From contig NC_091246.1 of NCBI RefSeq assembly GCF_042477335.2, positions 108,095,001 through 108,159,000 on the forward strand: a stretch of DNA of 64,000 nucleotides, given 5' to 3'. The position numbers and the translations under genes are program-made. This document shows positions 1 to 11,827 of this stretch, in pieces (the first letter of the stretch is position 1; each line of letters begins with the position of its first letter). The notes beneath the pieces were generated by a model that saw only the letters and a list, made by a program, of their open reading frames with translations, was not told the DNA's origin and ran no database searches. This DNA comes from Ovis canadensis (taxonomy: Eukaryota > Chordata > Mammalia > Artiodactyla > Bovidae).

Positions 1-969
1 TCCTTACATTGGAGCTAACAGGACATTTTTATTGCAGAAAATTTAAAGACTTTAAAAGCATTCTGCATCTTCTTACCTCTTCTTTCTGTCCTATTCTTTG
101 TGTAATCTCCAGTCATCTAGTAAAAACAATGATAAAACAGAGTAAGATGAGTGTTAAGTATGGTTTTCCTTTCAACCTTCGCTCTGGCTGTGGTTTTGTA
201 ATCCGATAAGCAGATTTTCAGCCTGCTGGCAAGGTTTGCAGAATATTTGACTAGCCTCCCTGTGAATTCAATTATGGAAACAGCTTCAGTGGAGAAAGCT
301 CTGCCACAAAGGACCATTATAGGGTTCTGAGAACTGGTGTGATTAGTGTCTGCCATTCAGCACTCAATAAATGTTTGATGAATGAGTGACTCAATAACTG
401 ATAGAATTAATACATTGTCAGTCGCTTGTAATATCTCTGGGTACCTACAACCCATTATGTCGCTTGTTAGTGGTGCATGGATGCAGTTACTTTGTTCAGT
501 TCTGACACGGATGATAATTACTCTTATTCCAACCCACCAAGCCAGGGAAAATATGTTTCTCATCCACCATATTAAGTTCTGATAGTGGAACCTAGATCCC
601 TTTCCTGTTTTCTTTTTATTCTAAAAACCACAGAATTTTCCACCATGTGGCTGAACCACCCCGACTCTGTTTTGTCAGCTCTGTCTCAGGCCCCCAGCCC
701 CATTCCTTCCCTTCCCTTCTGTGTGAGTTCAGCTGAACTCACAAGGAATGAGCCCAGTCGGATGAGTCCCCTGTCAGTCTTTACCCTTGCCTTCATGGAG
801 TCTGAAACCTGGGAGAATGCTTTTTGCGGACGCAGATGGTTATAGGTCACGAGACCCTGGATGGGGGGATGGTGACCTCTGGTTCCCATCCCTGCAGAAG
901 TGCTTCCTCCTGGAGGTCAGATTCTCATTTTAGCTTTGCCCGCACTCCCACCTCCACCCCGCCCCTGCT
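1..969. other. Unique 3'-flank sequence with a possible L2 end
   Basis: Non-repetitive apart from about 360-392 (cactcaataaatgtttgatg), which resembles the 3' terminus of an L2 element on the plus strand, and the palindrome at 722-743. The short frames here have no recognisable product. Confidence 0.5.
722..743. repeat. 22-bp perfect palindrome
   Basis: TGTGAGTTCAG is followed directly by its exact reverse complement. The centre is an E-box (CAGCTG), and the arms contain AGTTCA/TGAACT, an inverted pair of nuclear-receptor-like half-sites with a 2-bp gap. It lies in unique sequence. Confidence 0.6.
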
Positions 970-1187
970 TTTTAAATGTATTTACTTGGCTGTATCCGGT
1001 CTTAGTTGAAGCATGCACGATCTTTCTTGTGTCCTGCAGGCTCTTTCACTGTGGCACGGAGTCTCTAGTTGCAGTGGGCTTACCTGCTCCAAGGCTTGTT
1101 GGATCTTAGTTCCCTGACCAGGGCTCAAACCTGTGTCCCCAGCACTGCAAGGTGGATTCTTAACCACTGGACCAGCAAGGAAGTCCT
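970..1187 (-). mobile_element. CHR-type tRNA-Glu SINE
   Basis: Plus strand reads tttttaaatgtatttacttggctg...ccactggaccagcaaggaagtcc, an antisense CHR copy with the tRNA-derived head at the right end and the A-rich tail at the left. Confidence 0.8.
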
Positions 1188-1332
1188 AGCTTTGGCCCCT
1201 TTAAGTCCTCTTTTGGAGGCACAGCTGTGAATGGCTCTGAGTGGCCATCCACATGGCGCTGCCCATAAGGAAGCTACCCACAAGGTACCCGTAATTGCAC
1301 TTTATGAAGCTGCTTGCTTCAGCGTCAGGCCT

Positions 1333-1599
1333 TCTTTTTTTTTCTTTTCTTTTTTTTTTGAAAGTTATGTTTTATTTGGTGGGAATTTCTAGGGCTTCAA
1401 GCCCAGGAGACAGCATCTCAAGTAACTCTGAGAGAACTGCTCCAAGGAGGCGAGGGGGGGAGCCAGGTTATATGTAAGTTTTGCAACAAAGGGCAGGTAG
1501 TCTGAACGTCAAAATAGTATTGTTAACCAAAGAAAAACAGATCTCCCAAGTTAAAGAATTTGCTGCTTTTCTATGTATGGGAAGATGTGTATTTTTTGG
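1333..1599 (-). mobile_element. Polyadenylated retrotransposed sequence, family not identified
   Basis: On the minus strand the segment ends in AATAAAAC (signal at 1376-1371), followed about 12 bases later by a 27-base A-rich tail (1359-1333). That is the mark of LINE-machinery retrotransposition. The body has no frame I recognise and looks like a dispersed repeat or a 3' UTR retrocopy; it may continue past the CHR SINE at 1600-1772. Confidence 0.5.
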
Positions 1600-1772
1600 T
1601 TTTGTTTTTTTAATTAATTTATTTGACTGCCCTGGGTCTTACTGGGGCATGTGGACTCTTGTTACAACTCTAGTTGCAGCATGCAGGATCTAGTTCCCTG
1701 ACTGGGACTTGAACCTGGGTCCCCTAGCATTGGAAGTGCAGAGTCTTAGCCACTGGACCACCAGGAAAGTCC
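1600..1772 (-). mobile_element. CHR-type SINE
   Basis: Antisense copy: tttttttaattaatttatttgactg...gccactggaccaccaggaaagtcc. It sits next to or inside the polyadenylated repeat. Confidence 0.8.
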
Positions 1773-2489
1773 TTAGTTTAAGGTCTTAAAAGTCCCTTCT
1801 CAGTTCATATTGCCTCCTCCTTTAGAATACAGCCCAGTTTGGGAATAAATGTCCTAAATCTTAGATATTAGGTCATTTACCCATGGTTATACAACCAATT
1901 CATAGCCCAGTTTAACTTTAATAAAATTAGAACCTTAGGAATTAGAAACAAAAACACTAACAGCTTGCTCCTCCTGTAATGACTTACAAGAATCAGCCCA
2001 GTTGCTCACATGCAGTTTGTCTTGGAGAAATTTAAGAATATTAATCATTTCCATAGGTCAAATGGGAAAAGTAATTCTTGAATCCATTACTTCTGATTCT
2101 TCTCGCTTTCTGTGATTCAGCAGCGTAATCAGAATGAAGTGGAGTCCGTAGGTTGAGACCAGCCTGTAAGCCTTCTTCGGTCACTTTGGAAGTCTCTTCT
2201 GATGTTTGCCTTAGACTTGCCCCATTTCGCAGTTTCATGCACTTCTTGTTGCTTAATTAGTTTCAGAAATCAGTGTCACTACCCCAGAGAGCTTTCAAAT
2301 CATGGATTCTTGCTTATAGATGGAGAAACGGGAATGTATGGGGTAAGCACACTTATGGGGCGTCCATTGTTGCTTCGGCTCCCCGAGTTCTGGTACCCCA
2401 GGACTCACTTGCAGAGGGTTGGCGCTCCCCCCGCCTCCCTCATCCCACCTCCCCCCCATCCCCCATGAACAATGAAGAAGCCCAGAGCC
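1773..2489. other. Unique sequence, nothing recognised
   Basis: No repeat, exon or RNA gene is recognised. There is a C-rich run at about 2430-2465. Confidence 0.4.
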
Positions 2490-2500
2490 ATCACACAGTG

Positions 2501-2735
2501 AAATCAACCCTGAATATTCACTAGAAGGACTGATGGTGAAGCTGAGGCTCCGGTACTTTGGCCACCTGACGTGGAGAGTTGACTCACTGGAAAAGACCCT
2601 GATGCTGGGAAAGACTGAGGAGAGGGGGACGACAGAGAATGAGATGGCTGGATGGCATCGCTGTCTCAATGGACCTGAGTGTGAGCAAGCTCCAGGAGAT
2701 GGTGAAGGACACAACTGAGCGACTGAACAACAACA
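2501..2735 (+). mobile_element. 5'-truncated BovB LINE with perfect TSD
   Basis: The BovB 3' end (ttggccacctgacg, gatgctgggaaagactgag, gactgaacaacaacaa) is flanked by an 11-bp direct repeat atcacacagtg at 2490-2500 and 2736-2746, which fixes the boundaries. Confidence 0.9.
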
Positions 2736-2746
2736 ATCACACAGTG

Positions 2747-3154
2747 GGTCCCTCTGTCTTAGGTTCACTGAGGTCCAGGGCCATCAGAACAAACATCTCT
2801 CCCAAGGGGCTCCATATAACATATCTGTATTTGCCATTTCCACCAATAAATAGAAGCTCTCTGTATAATTTGTGTACATCTCAGCACGTATTGGATCTTT
2901 TTCTCAGATTCCTTTCTCTAACTACTGGCGATACCTAGTGACTATCTTTACTATGGACATTTAGAAAGGGGTAGAAACGTCAGCATGAGCTGGGAAAGGG
3001 GAGGGTTGATGTTCTGTAAAATGTGCTTCTCCCAGTGGGGGCTCCACCTGGCTCAGGTGGTTAGAGCAGATCGGAGTCGCGACGGAATCCCTGTTGTCAG
3101 GGCCCTGTGCTCCGCTATGGAGACATTTTTCCTGTCCACGGCCTGGTGGTGTGT
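2747..3154. other. Unique sequence, nothing recognised
   Basis: Non-repetitive. A tRNA A-box-like stretch near 3047 lacks the rest of a tRNA gene. Confidence 0.4.
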
Positions 3155-3329
3155 ATTTTAAAAATATTTTCTTTTTATTACTATATTTCGGCTGTCCCTG
3201 GTCTTAGTTGCACCACGTAAAAGCGTTGTTGTGGCATGCGGTGTCTAGCTCCCTGGCCAGGGATTGAACCCGGGCACCCTGCGTTGGGAGCGAGGGGCTT
3301 CTTAGCCACTGGACCACCAAGGAAGTCCC
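3155..3329 (-). mobile_element. CHR-type SINE
   Basis: Antisense copy ending gccactggaccaccaaggaagtccct, with an A/T-rich tail at the left. Confidence 0.8.
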
Positions 3330-3591
3330 TAATGACATGTACTTTGACTGTGCCTCCTTTTTCTTCTTGGAGAAGTAATTATAAAACAACTCACCATATC
3401 AATCAAACTTCCCAATGAAGGTATTTTATTATGCTTTGGAGAGTGGGATTCCATTCATATTGCTTTTCTCCCTCTCTAAGTCTCTTTCTTTTTTTGTTGA
3501 GATACTGTGCTTACTGAGAGGAATACTGGGAAGGATGGATTATTCCTGCCATCTATCCATCCACACATCCTTTCAACACAACTGTGTCTGT

Positions 3592-3827
3592 GTGTACTTG
3601 CTAAGTCATTTCAGTTGTGTCCTACTCTTTGCAACCCCGTGGACTGTAGCCCACCAGGCTTCTCTGTCCGTGGGATTTTGCAGGCAAGAATACTCGAGTG
3701 GGTTGCCATGCCCTCCTCCGGGGGATCTTCCCAACCCAGGGATCGAAGCAGTGTCTCTCTCATTTTTTTTTTTCGCAGCAGCGTCTCTTAAGGTCTCCTG
3801 CATTGGCAGGCCAGTTCTTTCCTACTA
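3592..3827 (-). mobile_element. Bov-tA SINE with internal T-rich expansion
   Basis: Antisense Bov-tA (cagttgtgtcctactctttgcaacc, gggttgccatgcc, cctgcattggcaggc), interrupted near 3760 by a poly-T/gcagcagcg insertion in the tRNA-Glu part. Confidence 0.85.
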
Positions 3828-3829
3828 GC

Positions 3830-5140
3830 TTTGCTTGTATACATATTTTGGATAAACCAATTTCTGTCTTCACAGGTGGAGTAGCATTTAGGGGCCTTCT
3901 GTTTGTTTTTTGTCTATTCTCTTTTGGTTGGTGGATTTGGTTCTAAACCAGATGATTTATTGTCTCCTCATTTTTGCTGGGGCTGCAGTATAGCTTGTCA
4001 GGAACAGACCCCACAGAAAACAGCTTCATTTTTATGGAAGCATCTCCCCAGTCTCAGGATTTGGTAAAATTGAACAAACACGGCTGGCACCACCCGCATT
4101 CTGAAGGTGAGGCACGTTGATGTCCATCAGGCCTTATTACCTCATTCTGATGGGGAATTACCCCTGTGCAATGAGAAACCAAGGAGTAAATTAGCAATAA
4201 AAACCTAATGTCTTCACTATTTTGTTTTATTGCTAAATCGTCTGACAGCAGCCTCCTTCCAAAATCCTCATTCATCAAGTAAAACACAATGCTATTGGTG
4301 ATTTACATAAAGCAAGCTACAAAATAGCAATTTTTAATGTCATGGGAGGTGTTTAATAATTCAATTATTTTACAAGTTCTACTTGCCTTTTTTAATGTAT
4401 ACAATGGCATATCAAAATAGAGAAGACTCTATTTCCTGTTTAAGGCATCTGCTTTATAAGATTTTTACTTATATTCTCTTAAATTAAGCTAGCCCTTATG
4501 ATCTTATTTTGATACCCTAATTTGATGAATAAATACTTTAGGGACATTTCAAGAAGTAAATAGCCTGAATATTTTAATCTAGTTGTAAAAGTGCACAAAC
4601 AGTTTTATTTTAGAAAAAGCTTCATGCTCAAACTTAAAAACTGCAAAATAATGCCACATAACCTACATGATTTCAAAGAAGTTTCCCATAAGAAAATGAA
4701 AATACTTAATTCCAATAAGAAAATCTAAGTGCTCAAACCCAAATCCACTTTGTCAACATTGCAGGGAGTTTTGATATATCACCCCCCAAATATGCCACTT
4801 TGGCATAAGAATTATTTTGAGGTCAGGCATTTGAGTACCTCAAATCCTTTATCTGCCTGAAAGCAGAGCCTACCAAAACAAATAAAATGCAAAAGAACCC
4901 AATTTTTGTAAATCCCCTCCCAAGGAAGAACTCTAATCTGTTTTGAGAGGAAAAAGTTGGCACCACAACCAAAGACATTGTTACAAAAACTATCACATCT
5001 CCCAGCTGTTCTCCTAAGGGCCCACTTGTATTTCCAGAAAGTCACCAGTCTTTTCATAAGTGCTGTTTCACCCCCTCCCCTTCTAAGACTCTTTTGTTCT
5101 CCCAGAAGTGGCCCTCTGCTCCCTACATCCCCTAGTCAGA
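3830..5140. other. Unique AT-rich sequence
   Basis: About 1.3 kb without recognised repeats, exons or RNA genes. Confidence 0.4.
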
Positions 5141-5356
5141 TGCTCAGTCGCTTCAGTCGTGTCTGACTTTGCAACCCCATGGACTGTAGCCCGCCAGACT
5201 CCTCTGTCCATGGGATTCTCCAGGCAAGAATACTGGAGTGGGTTGCCATGCCTTCCTCCAGCAGAATCTTCCCAACCCAGGGATTGAACGTGCGTCTCTC
5301 GTGTCTCCTGCGTTGACAGGCAGGTTCTTTACCACTATGCCACCTGGGAAAGCCAC
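5141..5356 (-). mobile_element. Bov-tA SINE
   Basis: Full-length antisense copy from cagtcgcttcagtcgtgtctgac to ccacctgggaaagcc. Confidence 0.9.
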
Positions 5357-5379
5357 AGATATATACACATACACACACA

Positions 5380-5860
5380 TTGTTTTTTAAAAATATTCTT
5401 TTCCCTTATGGCTTATCATAGGTTATTGAATATAGTTGTCTGTGCTATATAGTAGGACCTTGTTGCTTATCCATCCTATCTGTGTATGTATGTAGTGACT
5501 TACATCTGCTAACCCTCCCTCCTACTCCATCCCCTCCCCCCAAGCCTCTTCCCCCAGCAACCGCAAGGCTACTCTTTGTCTGTGAGCCCCTTTCTGTTTA
5601 TAAATGAACCTATCTTCTGTAAATAGGTTCATTTGTGTCATATTTCAGATTCCACATGGAAGTGATATCAAATGGTATTCATCTTCTCTTTCTGACTTAA
5701 CCTTACTTAGTATGATAATCTCTGGTTGCATGCATGTTGCTGCAAATGGCATTATTCTGTTCTTTTTTATGGTCGGGTAATATTCCACTGTATACATGTA
5801 CCGCCTCTTCTTTATCCATCCATCTGTCAACAGAAACTTAGGTTGTTTTCCTCCCATCAT
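5380..5860 (-). mobile_element. L1 3' end (ORF2 end and 3' UTR)
   Basis: The minus strand reads the L1 ORF2 C-terminus (YYPTIKKNRIMPFAATCMQPE type) and the L1 3' UTR. It is decayed, with no intact frame. Confidence 0.85.
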
Positions 5861-6149
5861 TATTAATAATACCTCATTTCATTCTCAAAGTGATCTGGTT
5901 TATATGACAAATTATGCCATAGAGAATCACATTGCTGAATTGTAAGCTGCCAGAGGACAGACTGTCATTGAATGTGAACATGTTTTATTTACATATTGTT
6001 GGCCAGCCCTGTTCACGCCCACACCTCATCAGGACCACACTCCTGCAAGGGAGACTTAGGGAGGGTGAAAATTCACCCAGTTTCAAATGGGAGACAAGGG
6101 CTGCAGGGACAGCAAGAACACCATTTTGGGGGAGTTTTATTTTGTTATG
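5861..6149. other. Unique sequence, possible weak L2 trace
   Basis: The words near 5930-5960 (gaattgtaagctgccagagg) are reminiscent of L2. Nothing else is recognised. Confidence 0.3.
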
Positions 6150-6695
6150 TTTCAGTCGTGAAGTTGGGTCTGACTCCTTGCCACCACCATGGACGGCAAC
6201 CCACCAGTCCTCCCTGTCCTTCCGTCTCTCCCGGAGTTCTGCTCAAATTCATGTACCTTGAGTCAGTAACCATTTCATCTTCTGTTACCCCTTTTTCCTC
6301 CTGCTCTCAGTCTTTCCCAGCATCAGGGTCTTTTCCGGTGAGTTGGCTCTTCACATCAGGTGGCCAAAGTATTAGAGCTTCAGTTTCATCATCTGTTCTT
6401 CCAATGAATATTCAGAGTTGATTTCCTTTAGGACTGACTAGTTTGATCTCCTTGCAGTCCAAGGAACTCTCAAGAGTCTTCTCCAACACCACAGTTCCAA
6501 AGCATTTATTTTTTTGGCGCTCAGTTTTCTTAATGGAACAACTCTCACACCCATACATGACTACTGGAACAGCCATAACTTTGAGTAGATGGACCTTTGT
6601 CGGCAAAGTGATGTCTCTGTGTTTTAATACGCTGTCTAGGTTTGTCATAGCTTTCCTTCCAGGAGCAAGCATCATTTAATTTCATGGCTGCACTT
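6150..6695 (-). mobile_element. BovB LINE, 3' fragment
   Basis: The minus strand encodes the BovB C-terminal region (LPTKVHLLKVMAVPVVMYGCESC type), then the noncoding end. Several disruptions are present. Confidence 0.9.
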
Positions 6696-8147
6696 CACCA
6701 GACATTTTTCTTTTAGCTCCATGAACCTTTTATTCTACCATGAAGCCTCACTTGTGTTGGGACTCAACAAACAGTTATCAAAATAAATTTAGAGTTTCGA
6801 ATCCTCAGAGAAAAAGACCAGCCTGCTGACATTTCCTAAAGCAGTTTCCTCTAGTCTGGGAGAGAAGCCTGGAGGGAATGACCTGCAACAAGGTGGGAGG
6901 TTGGCCTCTCGCATTTCTCTTGAGCCTAATGAGAAAGATGCCCTGATCATGAGTCACCAAAGGAATGACACTGATCTGATGTCCTGACTTCATTTTGGAG
7001 GCTGTTTATCAGGATGGATAGAAATAGGGGAGACTTCGCGACACATGGGAGGAGAAGAACTTCCCTGGGGGGGCGGTCTTGGGAAACTCTGAGCCCCACC
7101 CTACTGGTGCCTCAGCTCCTGCGGAGCATCTGCCAGCTCCTCCACAGTGGGGACATCCATCAGCCTCTTTAGAAGCTGTGCATGAGCTCAGCCCGTTCCC
7201 CCGCAGCCTTTCTCTTTGGCCGTTTCAAACCTCACTGCGCTGACCCACACAGACGGTTTTCTGGAGGCCAAGTGAAGTCTGAGGGCTGTTGGAACAAGGT
7301 CATTAGCTCTCCTCCGGTTCAGTCTCTCCTGTCGCTCCCAGTCCATGTCTGAGGGCATCTGTCTTCCCGACTAGCTGGCCTGCTGAGCATTTCCGGGTCT
7401 CTGCATAGATATTTCATCTTTCTTAGAGCTCTCATTCTTTAGAAATCATTCTCTCCTGACCGAAGGCGCTTCCAGGGATGGTGCGGGTCTGACCCTGGCC
7501 ACTCGCTGGTGGGGAGACGGTGATGAGAAGTGACTGCTTGCTCAAGCGCCGTGTTCCTTTTGTGAGGCTGTTTCTTTGACATCTCAGCTGCTCCAACACT
7601 TCCCCACTTCTTCCTCCAGGACATTAAAAAAAAATTATCTTGAGGAAAACAAAGCATGACTGTTTCTCTTTCTTTCTCTCTACCTCACCCGTGCTATGGT
7701 TCATCACCTCGAATCCCTTCTATATAGGATGGGGGGGGGGCCCTTGTTTGGGACCCCTGGGTCCTGGGTGCTTAATCCTTTGTCAAGAATCCAGAGCCTC
7801 GGTGATAGAAGTGGACCCTTGTGATTTGAGATGCACTGTCTAGATTCTGGCCGTAAAGGGGGCTTTTGCCCATGCTGCATTTTTTTCCCCACTGCAAGAT
7901 CTGAATACACGGGGTCTTGGATGATCGGCACATTACAGATGACCACATTACGAATTACGTAACAATTTGCTGTGTGATACAAATGTGAATAGCAGGCAGC
8001 AGTAAAGCAAAATGCTTTTCCACATCGTATGCTTTCCTTCACGCATCCATGGTACACACATACGCGCGTGCTAACATACAACTACAAAAATACTTGGAAA
8101 AAAAGTGATTTGGAGGATTTACTCTTTGTGCCATTGGAGTGCCATTT
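6696..8147. other. Unique sequence
   Basis: About 1.45 kb with no repeat or exon recognised. A run of 10 G at 7731-7740 is followed by CCC. Confidence 0.4.
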
Positions 8148-8360
8148 GAGCTTCTCTGGTGGCTCAGCAGTAAAGAATTCGCCTGCAATGTAGGAGATGC
8201 AGGTCTGATCCCTTGGGTCAGGAAGATCACTTGGAATAGGAAATGCAACCTACCCCGGTATTCTTGCCTGGAGAATCCCATGGACAGAGGAGCCCGGTGG
8301 GCTACAGTCCATGGGGTCACAAAGAGTTGGACACAACTGAGCAACTAGACAACCACAACA
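8148..8360 (+). mobile_element. Bov-tA SINE
   Basis: Sense copy from gcttctctggtggctcagcag to gacacaactgagcaac. Confidence 0.9.
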
Positions 8361-9116
8361 GTCTGTGTGCCACACTGAAAAGGAAAACAAAAAGAAAACT
8401 ATTCTCAGTTAACTTTTATTGTTGAAGACAGAGGACAAAGGGAAACAAACTTAAAAAAAATCTTAGTATTTATTTTCAGTGAAAAGTTTACAGTCTAAGA
8501 GAAGGATGCTGGCAACTGGCAGAAATGCTCACCTTTACTTTCTGCAACTGTTTCTAGGGAAGTTACCCAGTTGAGTTAAGCACAATGAGATACTGTTACA
8601 CTTACAAAGACTTTTAATTAAACTTGCAGCATTTTTTAAAAGATGAGAGGAACCATAGCGCAGTCATATCAGCACAATGTTTTTGAAAAGATCCTGGCCA
8701 GAGGTTTACCACCAAAAGGTGTTTTTTTTATCCCTCAGGATATAACTCAAGAAAAATATGGTCTAGGCTAGATAGGCTGATATACTGAAAAACAAGGTTA
8801 AACAAATTATTTAACCATACTATACCTTCTTTTAATTTTCAATATTATTCTATAGTAGCATGAAGTTCACCAACAGAGGAAGGGGCGATAATAATTCAAC
8901 TGTTAATACAGTGATTAATGCCTGGCACTTAATGGTAGGGGCCTTGACTTAATTATTACAGTTAGCGGAGAAATGTAAGTGATTAAAACAGATATTTACG
9001 ATGATACTATAATACTGCCTGTTTTTGGTCTTCTAGCTACGTGATCGTGACTTAAAGAGCTTTAAAGGTAGGAGGTTGGGATTAACAGATACACTCTACT
9101 ATGTGTTTTTGTGATT
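8361..9116. other. Unique AT-rich sequence
   Basis: No repeat or exon recognised. Confidence 0.4.
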
Positions 9117-10785
9117 CTGTCACTAAGTCATGTCCATTCCTCTGCGACCCTATAGGCTGCAACACCCCAGGCTTCCCTGTCCTTCCGAGTCTCCCGGAGT
9201 TTGCTCCAACTCATGTCCATTGAGTCAGTGATGCCATCCAACCATCTCAATCTCTGTCTCTCACTTCTCCTCCTGCCCTCAATCTTTCCCAGCATCAGGG
9301 TCTTTTCCAGTGAGTAAGCTGTTCGGATCAGGTGGCCAAAGTCTTGGAGCTTCAGCTTTAGCATCAGTCCTTCCAGTGAATACTCAGGGTTGATTTCCTT
9401 TAGGATGGACTGATTTGATCTCCTCATTACCCATGGGACTCTCAAGAGTCTTCTCCAGCACCACAGTGTGAAAGCATCAGTTCTCCAGTGCTCAGCCTTC
9501 TTTATGGTCCAACTCTCATAGCCACACATGACTACCAGAAAAACCATAGCCTTGACTATACAGATCCTTATCTCTGCCTTTTAATACACTGTCCAGGTTT
9601 GTCATAGCGTTTCTTCCAAGGACCAAGCATCTTTCAATTTATGGCTGCAGTCACCATCCACAGTGATTTTGGAGCCCAAGAAAATAAAACCTGTCACTGT
9701 TTCCACTTTTTCCCCAACCTATTTGCCATGAAGTGATGGGACTAGATGCCATGATTTTAGCTTTTCAAATGTTCCGTTTTAAGCCAGTTTTTTTACTTTC
9801 CTCTTTCATCTTCATCAAGAGGCTCTTTAGTTCCTCTTCACTTTCTGCCATTAGGGTGGTATCATCTGCATATCTGAGATTGTTGATGTTTCTCTTGGCA
9901 GTCTTGGTTCCAGCTTGTGACTCACCTAGCTGGCCATTTCACATGATATACTCTGTATAGGAATTAAATAAGCAGGGTGACAATATACAGCCTTGATGTG
10001 CTCTTTTCCTAGTTTTGAACTAGTCCACTGTGTATGTCCGGTTCTAACTGTTGCTTCTTGACATGCATACAGGTTTCTCAGAAGACAGGTAAGGTAGTCT
10101 GGCATTCCCATCTCTTTAGGATTTTCCAGTTTGCCATGACCCACACAGTCAAAGGCTTTACCATAGTCAATGAAGCAGAAATACATATTTTTTTCTGGGA
10201 TTCCCTTGCTTTTTCTATGATCCAACAGATGTTGGCAACTTGATCTCTGGTTCCTCTGCCTCTTCTAAATCCAACTTGTACCTCTGAAAGTTCTTGGTTC
10301 GTGTACTGCTGAAGCCTGCTGCTGCTGTTAAGTCATGTCAGTTGTGTCTGACTCTGTGTGAACCAATAGACGGCGGCTCACCAGGCTCCCGGCCCTGGGA
10401 TTCTCCAGGCAAGAACGCTGGAGTGGATTGCCATTTCCTTCACTGTTGCATGAAAGCGAAAAGTGAAAGTGAAGTTGCTCAGTTGTGTCTGACTCTTCGC
10501 GACCCCGTGGGCTGTAGCCTACCAGGCTCCTCCGTCCATGGGATTTCCCAGGCAAGAGGACTGGAATGGGTTGCCATTGCCTTCTCCATGCTGAAGCCTA
10601 ACTTGATTTTGAGCATTACCTTGCTAGCATGTGGAATGGGTGCAATTTTACAGTAGTTTGAACTTTCTTTGGCACTGTGGTTCTTTGGGATTGAAATTAA
10701 AACTGATCTTTTCCCATTCCTGCTGAGTTTCCCAAGTTTGCTGGCATATTGAGTGCAGCATTTTAACAGCATCATCTTTTAGGAT
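9117..10785 (-). mobile_element. BovB LINE, reverse-transcriptase region to 3' end
   Basis: The minus strand reads the RT palm (YFCFIDYGKAFDCV; YADD region as decayed frames), then the conserved C-terminal block and the 3' end at 9117. It is 5' truncated and carries stops and frameshifts. A Bov-A2 at 10318-10588 splits it. Confidence 0.92.
10318..10588 (-). mobile_element. Bov-A2 dimeric SINE nested in BovB
   Basis: Two Bov-A units joined by gcatgaaagcgaaaagtgaaag. It is flanked by an 11-bp TSD tgctgaagcct at 10307-10317 and 10589-10599, so it inserted after the BovB. Confidence 0.93.
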
Positions 10786-10796
10786 TTTAAATACTG

Positions 10797-11065
10797 TTTG
10801 TAGAATAGATAAACAACAAGGACCTACTCTATAGCCCAGGGAACTATATTCAATATCTTGTAATAACTTAAAATGGAAAAAGTCTGAAATGAGTGTGTAT
10901 ACACGTGTGCATGTATGTTCAGTCGTGTCTGACTATTTGCAACGTCATGGGCTGTGGCCCACCAGGATCCTCTGTCCATGTATAGTCATATATAAGTATA
11001 ACTGAATCACCCTGCTGTAGACCTGAAACAAATCAACTGTACTTCAATTAAAACATTTTTTTAAA
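10797..11065 (+). mobile_element. L1 3' UTR, with a short Bov-A fragment inside
   Basis: Sense L1 tail (gataaacaacaaggacctactc ... gacctgaaacaaatcaactg). It is interrupted at about 10919-10976 by an antisense Bov-A fragment flanked by catgtat repeats. Confidence 0.85.
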
Positions 11066-11181
11066 TGAAGAGCTTTAAAGGAGGAACTTTCTTCTAATAA
11101 TAAATATTTATTGAACTGAGTTACAGTCAGTTTAGATTTTGAATGAGTTGGGATTTTATCATTTCTAAGTGATGGCTTTTA

Positions 11182-11493
11182 ACTCCAGTCAATCATAAAG
11201 GAAATCAGTCCTGAATATTCATTGGAAGGACTGATACTGAAGCTGAAGTTCCAATCCTTTGGCCACCTGATGCAAAGAACTGACTCACTGGAAAAGACCC
11301 TGATGCTAGGAAAGGTTGGGAGGCAGGAGGAGAAGGGGATGACAAAGGATGAGATGGTTGGATGGCATCACCAACTCAGTGGACGTGAGTTTGAATAGGG
11401 TCCGAGAGTTGGTGATGGACAGGGAAGCCTGGCATGTGCAATCCATAGGGTCACAAAGAGTTGGCCACAACTGACTGAACTGAACTGAACTGA
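11182..11493 (+). mobile_element. BovB LINE, 3' fragment
   Basis: Sense BovB 3' end, finishing in the gactgaactgaactgaactga repeat. It abuts the CHR SINE tail directly, and the pair is flanked by one 17-bp TSD. Confidence 0.9.
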
Positions 11494-11716
11494 TTTATTT
11501 ATTTAGCTGTGTTGGGCCTTAGTTGTGGCATGTGGGGTCTTTTGAGGCACACAGACTTGCTGGTTGCAGCACATAAGTGTGGGCTTCAGTAGCTGGTGGC
11601 ACTTGGGCTTAGTAGCTCTGTGGCAAGTGGGATATTAGTCCCCCAATTCAGGATCGAACCTGCATCCCCTGCATTGCAAGGTGGATTCCTAACCATTGGA
11701 CCACCAGAGAAGTCCC
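11494..11716 (-). mobile_element. CHR-type SINE, near full length
   Basis: Antisense copy with its A-rich tail (tttatttattt) touching the BovB 3' end. The right flank ctaagagatggctttta (11717-11733) matches 11165-11181 at 16 of 17 positions. Confidence 0.85.
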
Positions 11717-11827
11717 CTAAGAGATGGCTTTTAGATGTATTACACAGTTCTAAACACATTCAACATCAACAAAACTAGCTTTAAAAGGTATTTTCAAAAT
11801 GTAAAACTGTATCAGAAAAATGAACAA

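Noticed and set aside
3040-3120. tRNA-like stretch with an A-box-like tggctcaggtggttagagc
   Set aside because: No matching B box, acceptor stem or cloverleaf; probably chance.
8148-8220. tRNA-Glu-like heads of Bov-tA and CHR elements as tRNA genes
   Set aside because: They are SINE promoters fused to Bov-A or CHR bodies with A-rich tails, not functional tRNAs.
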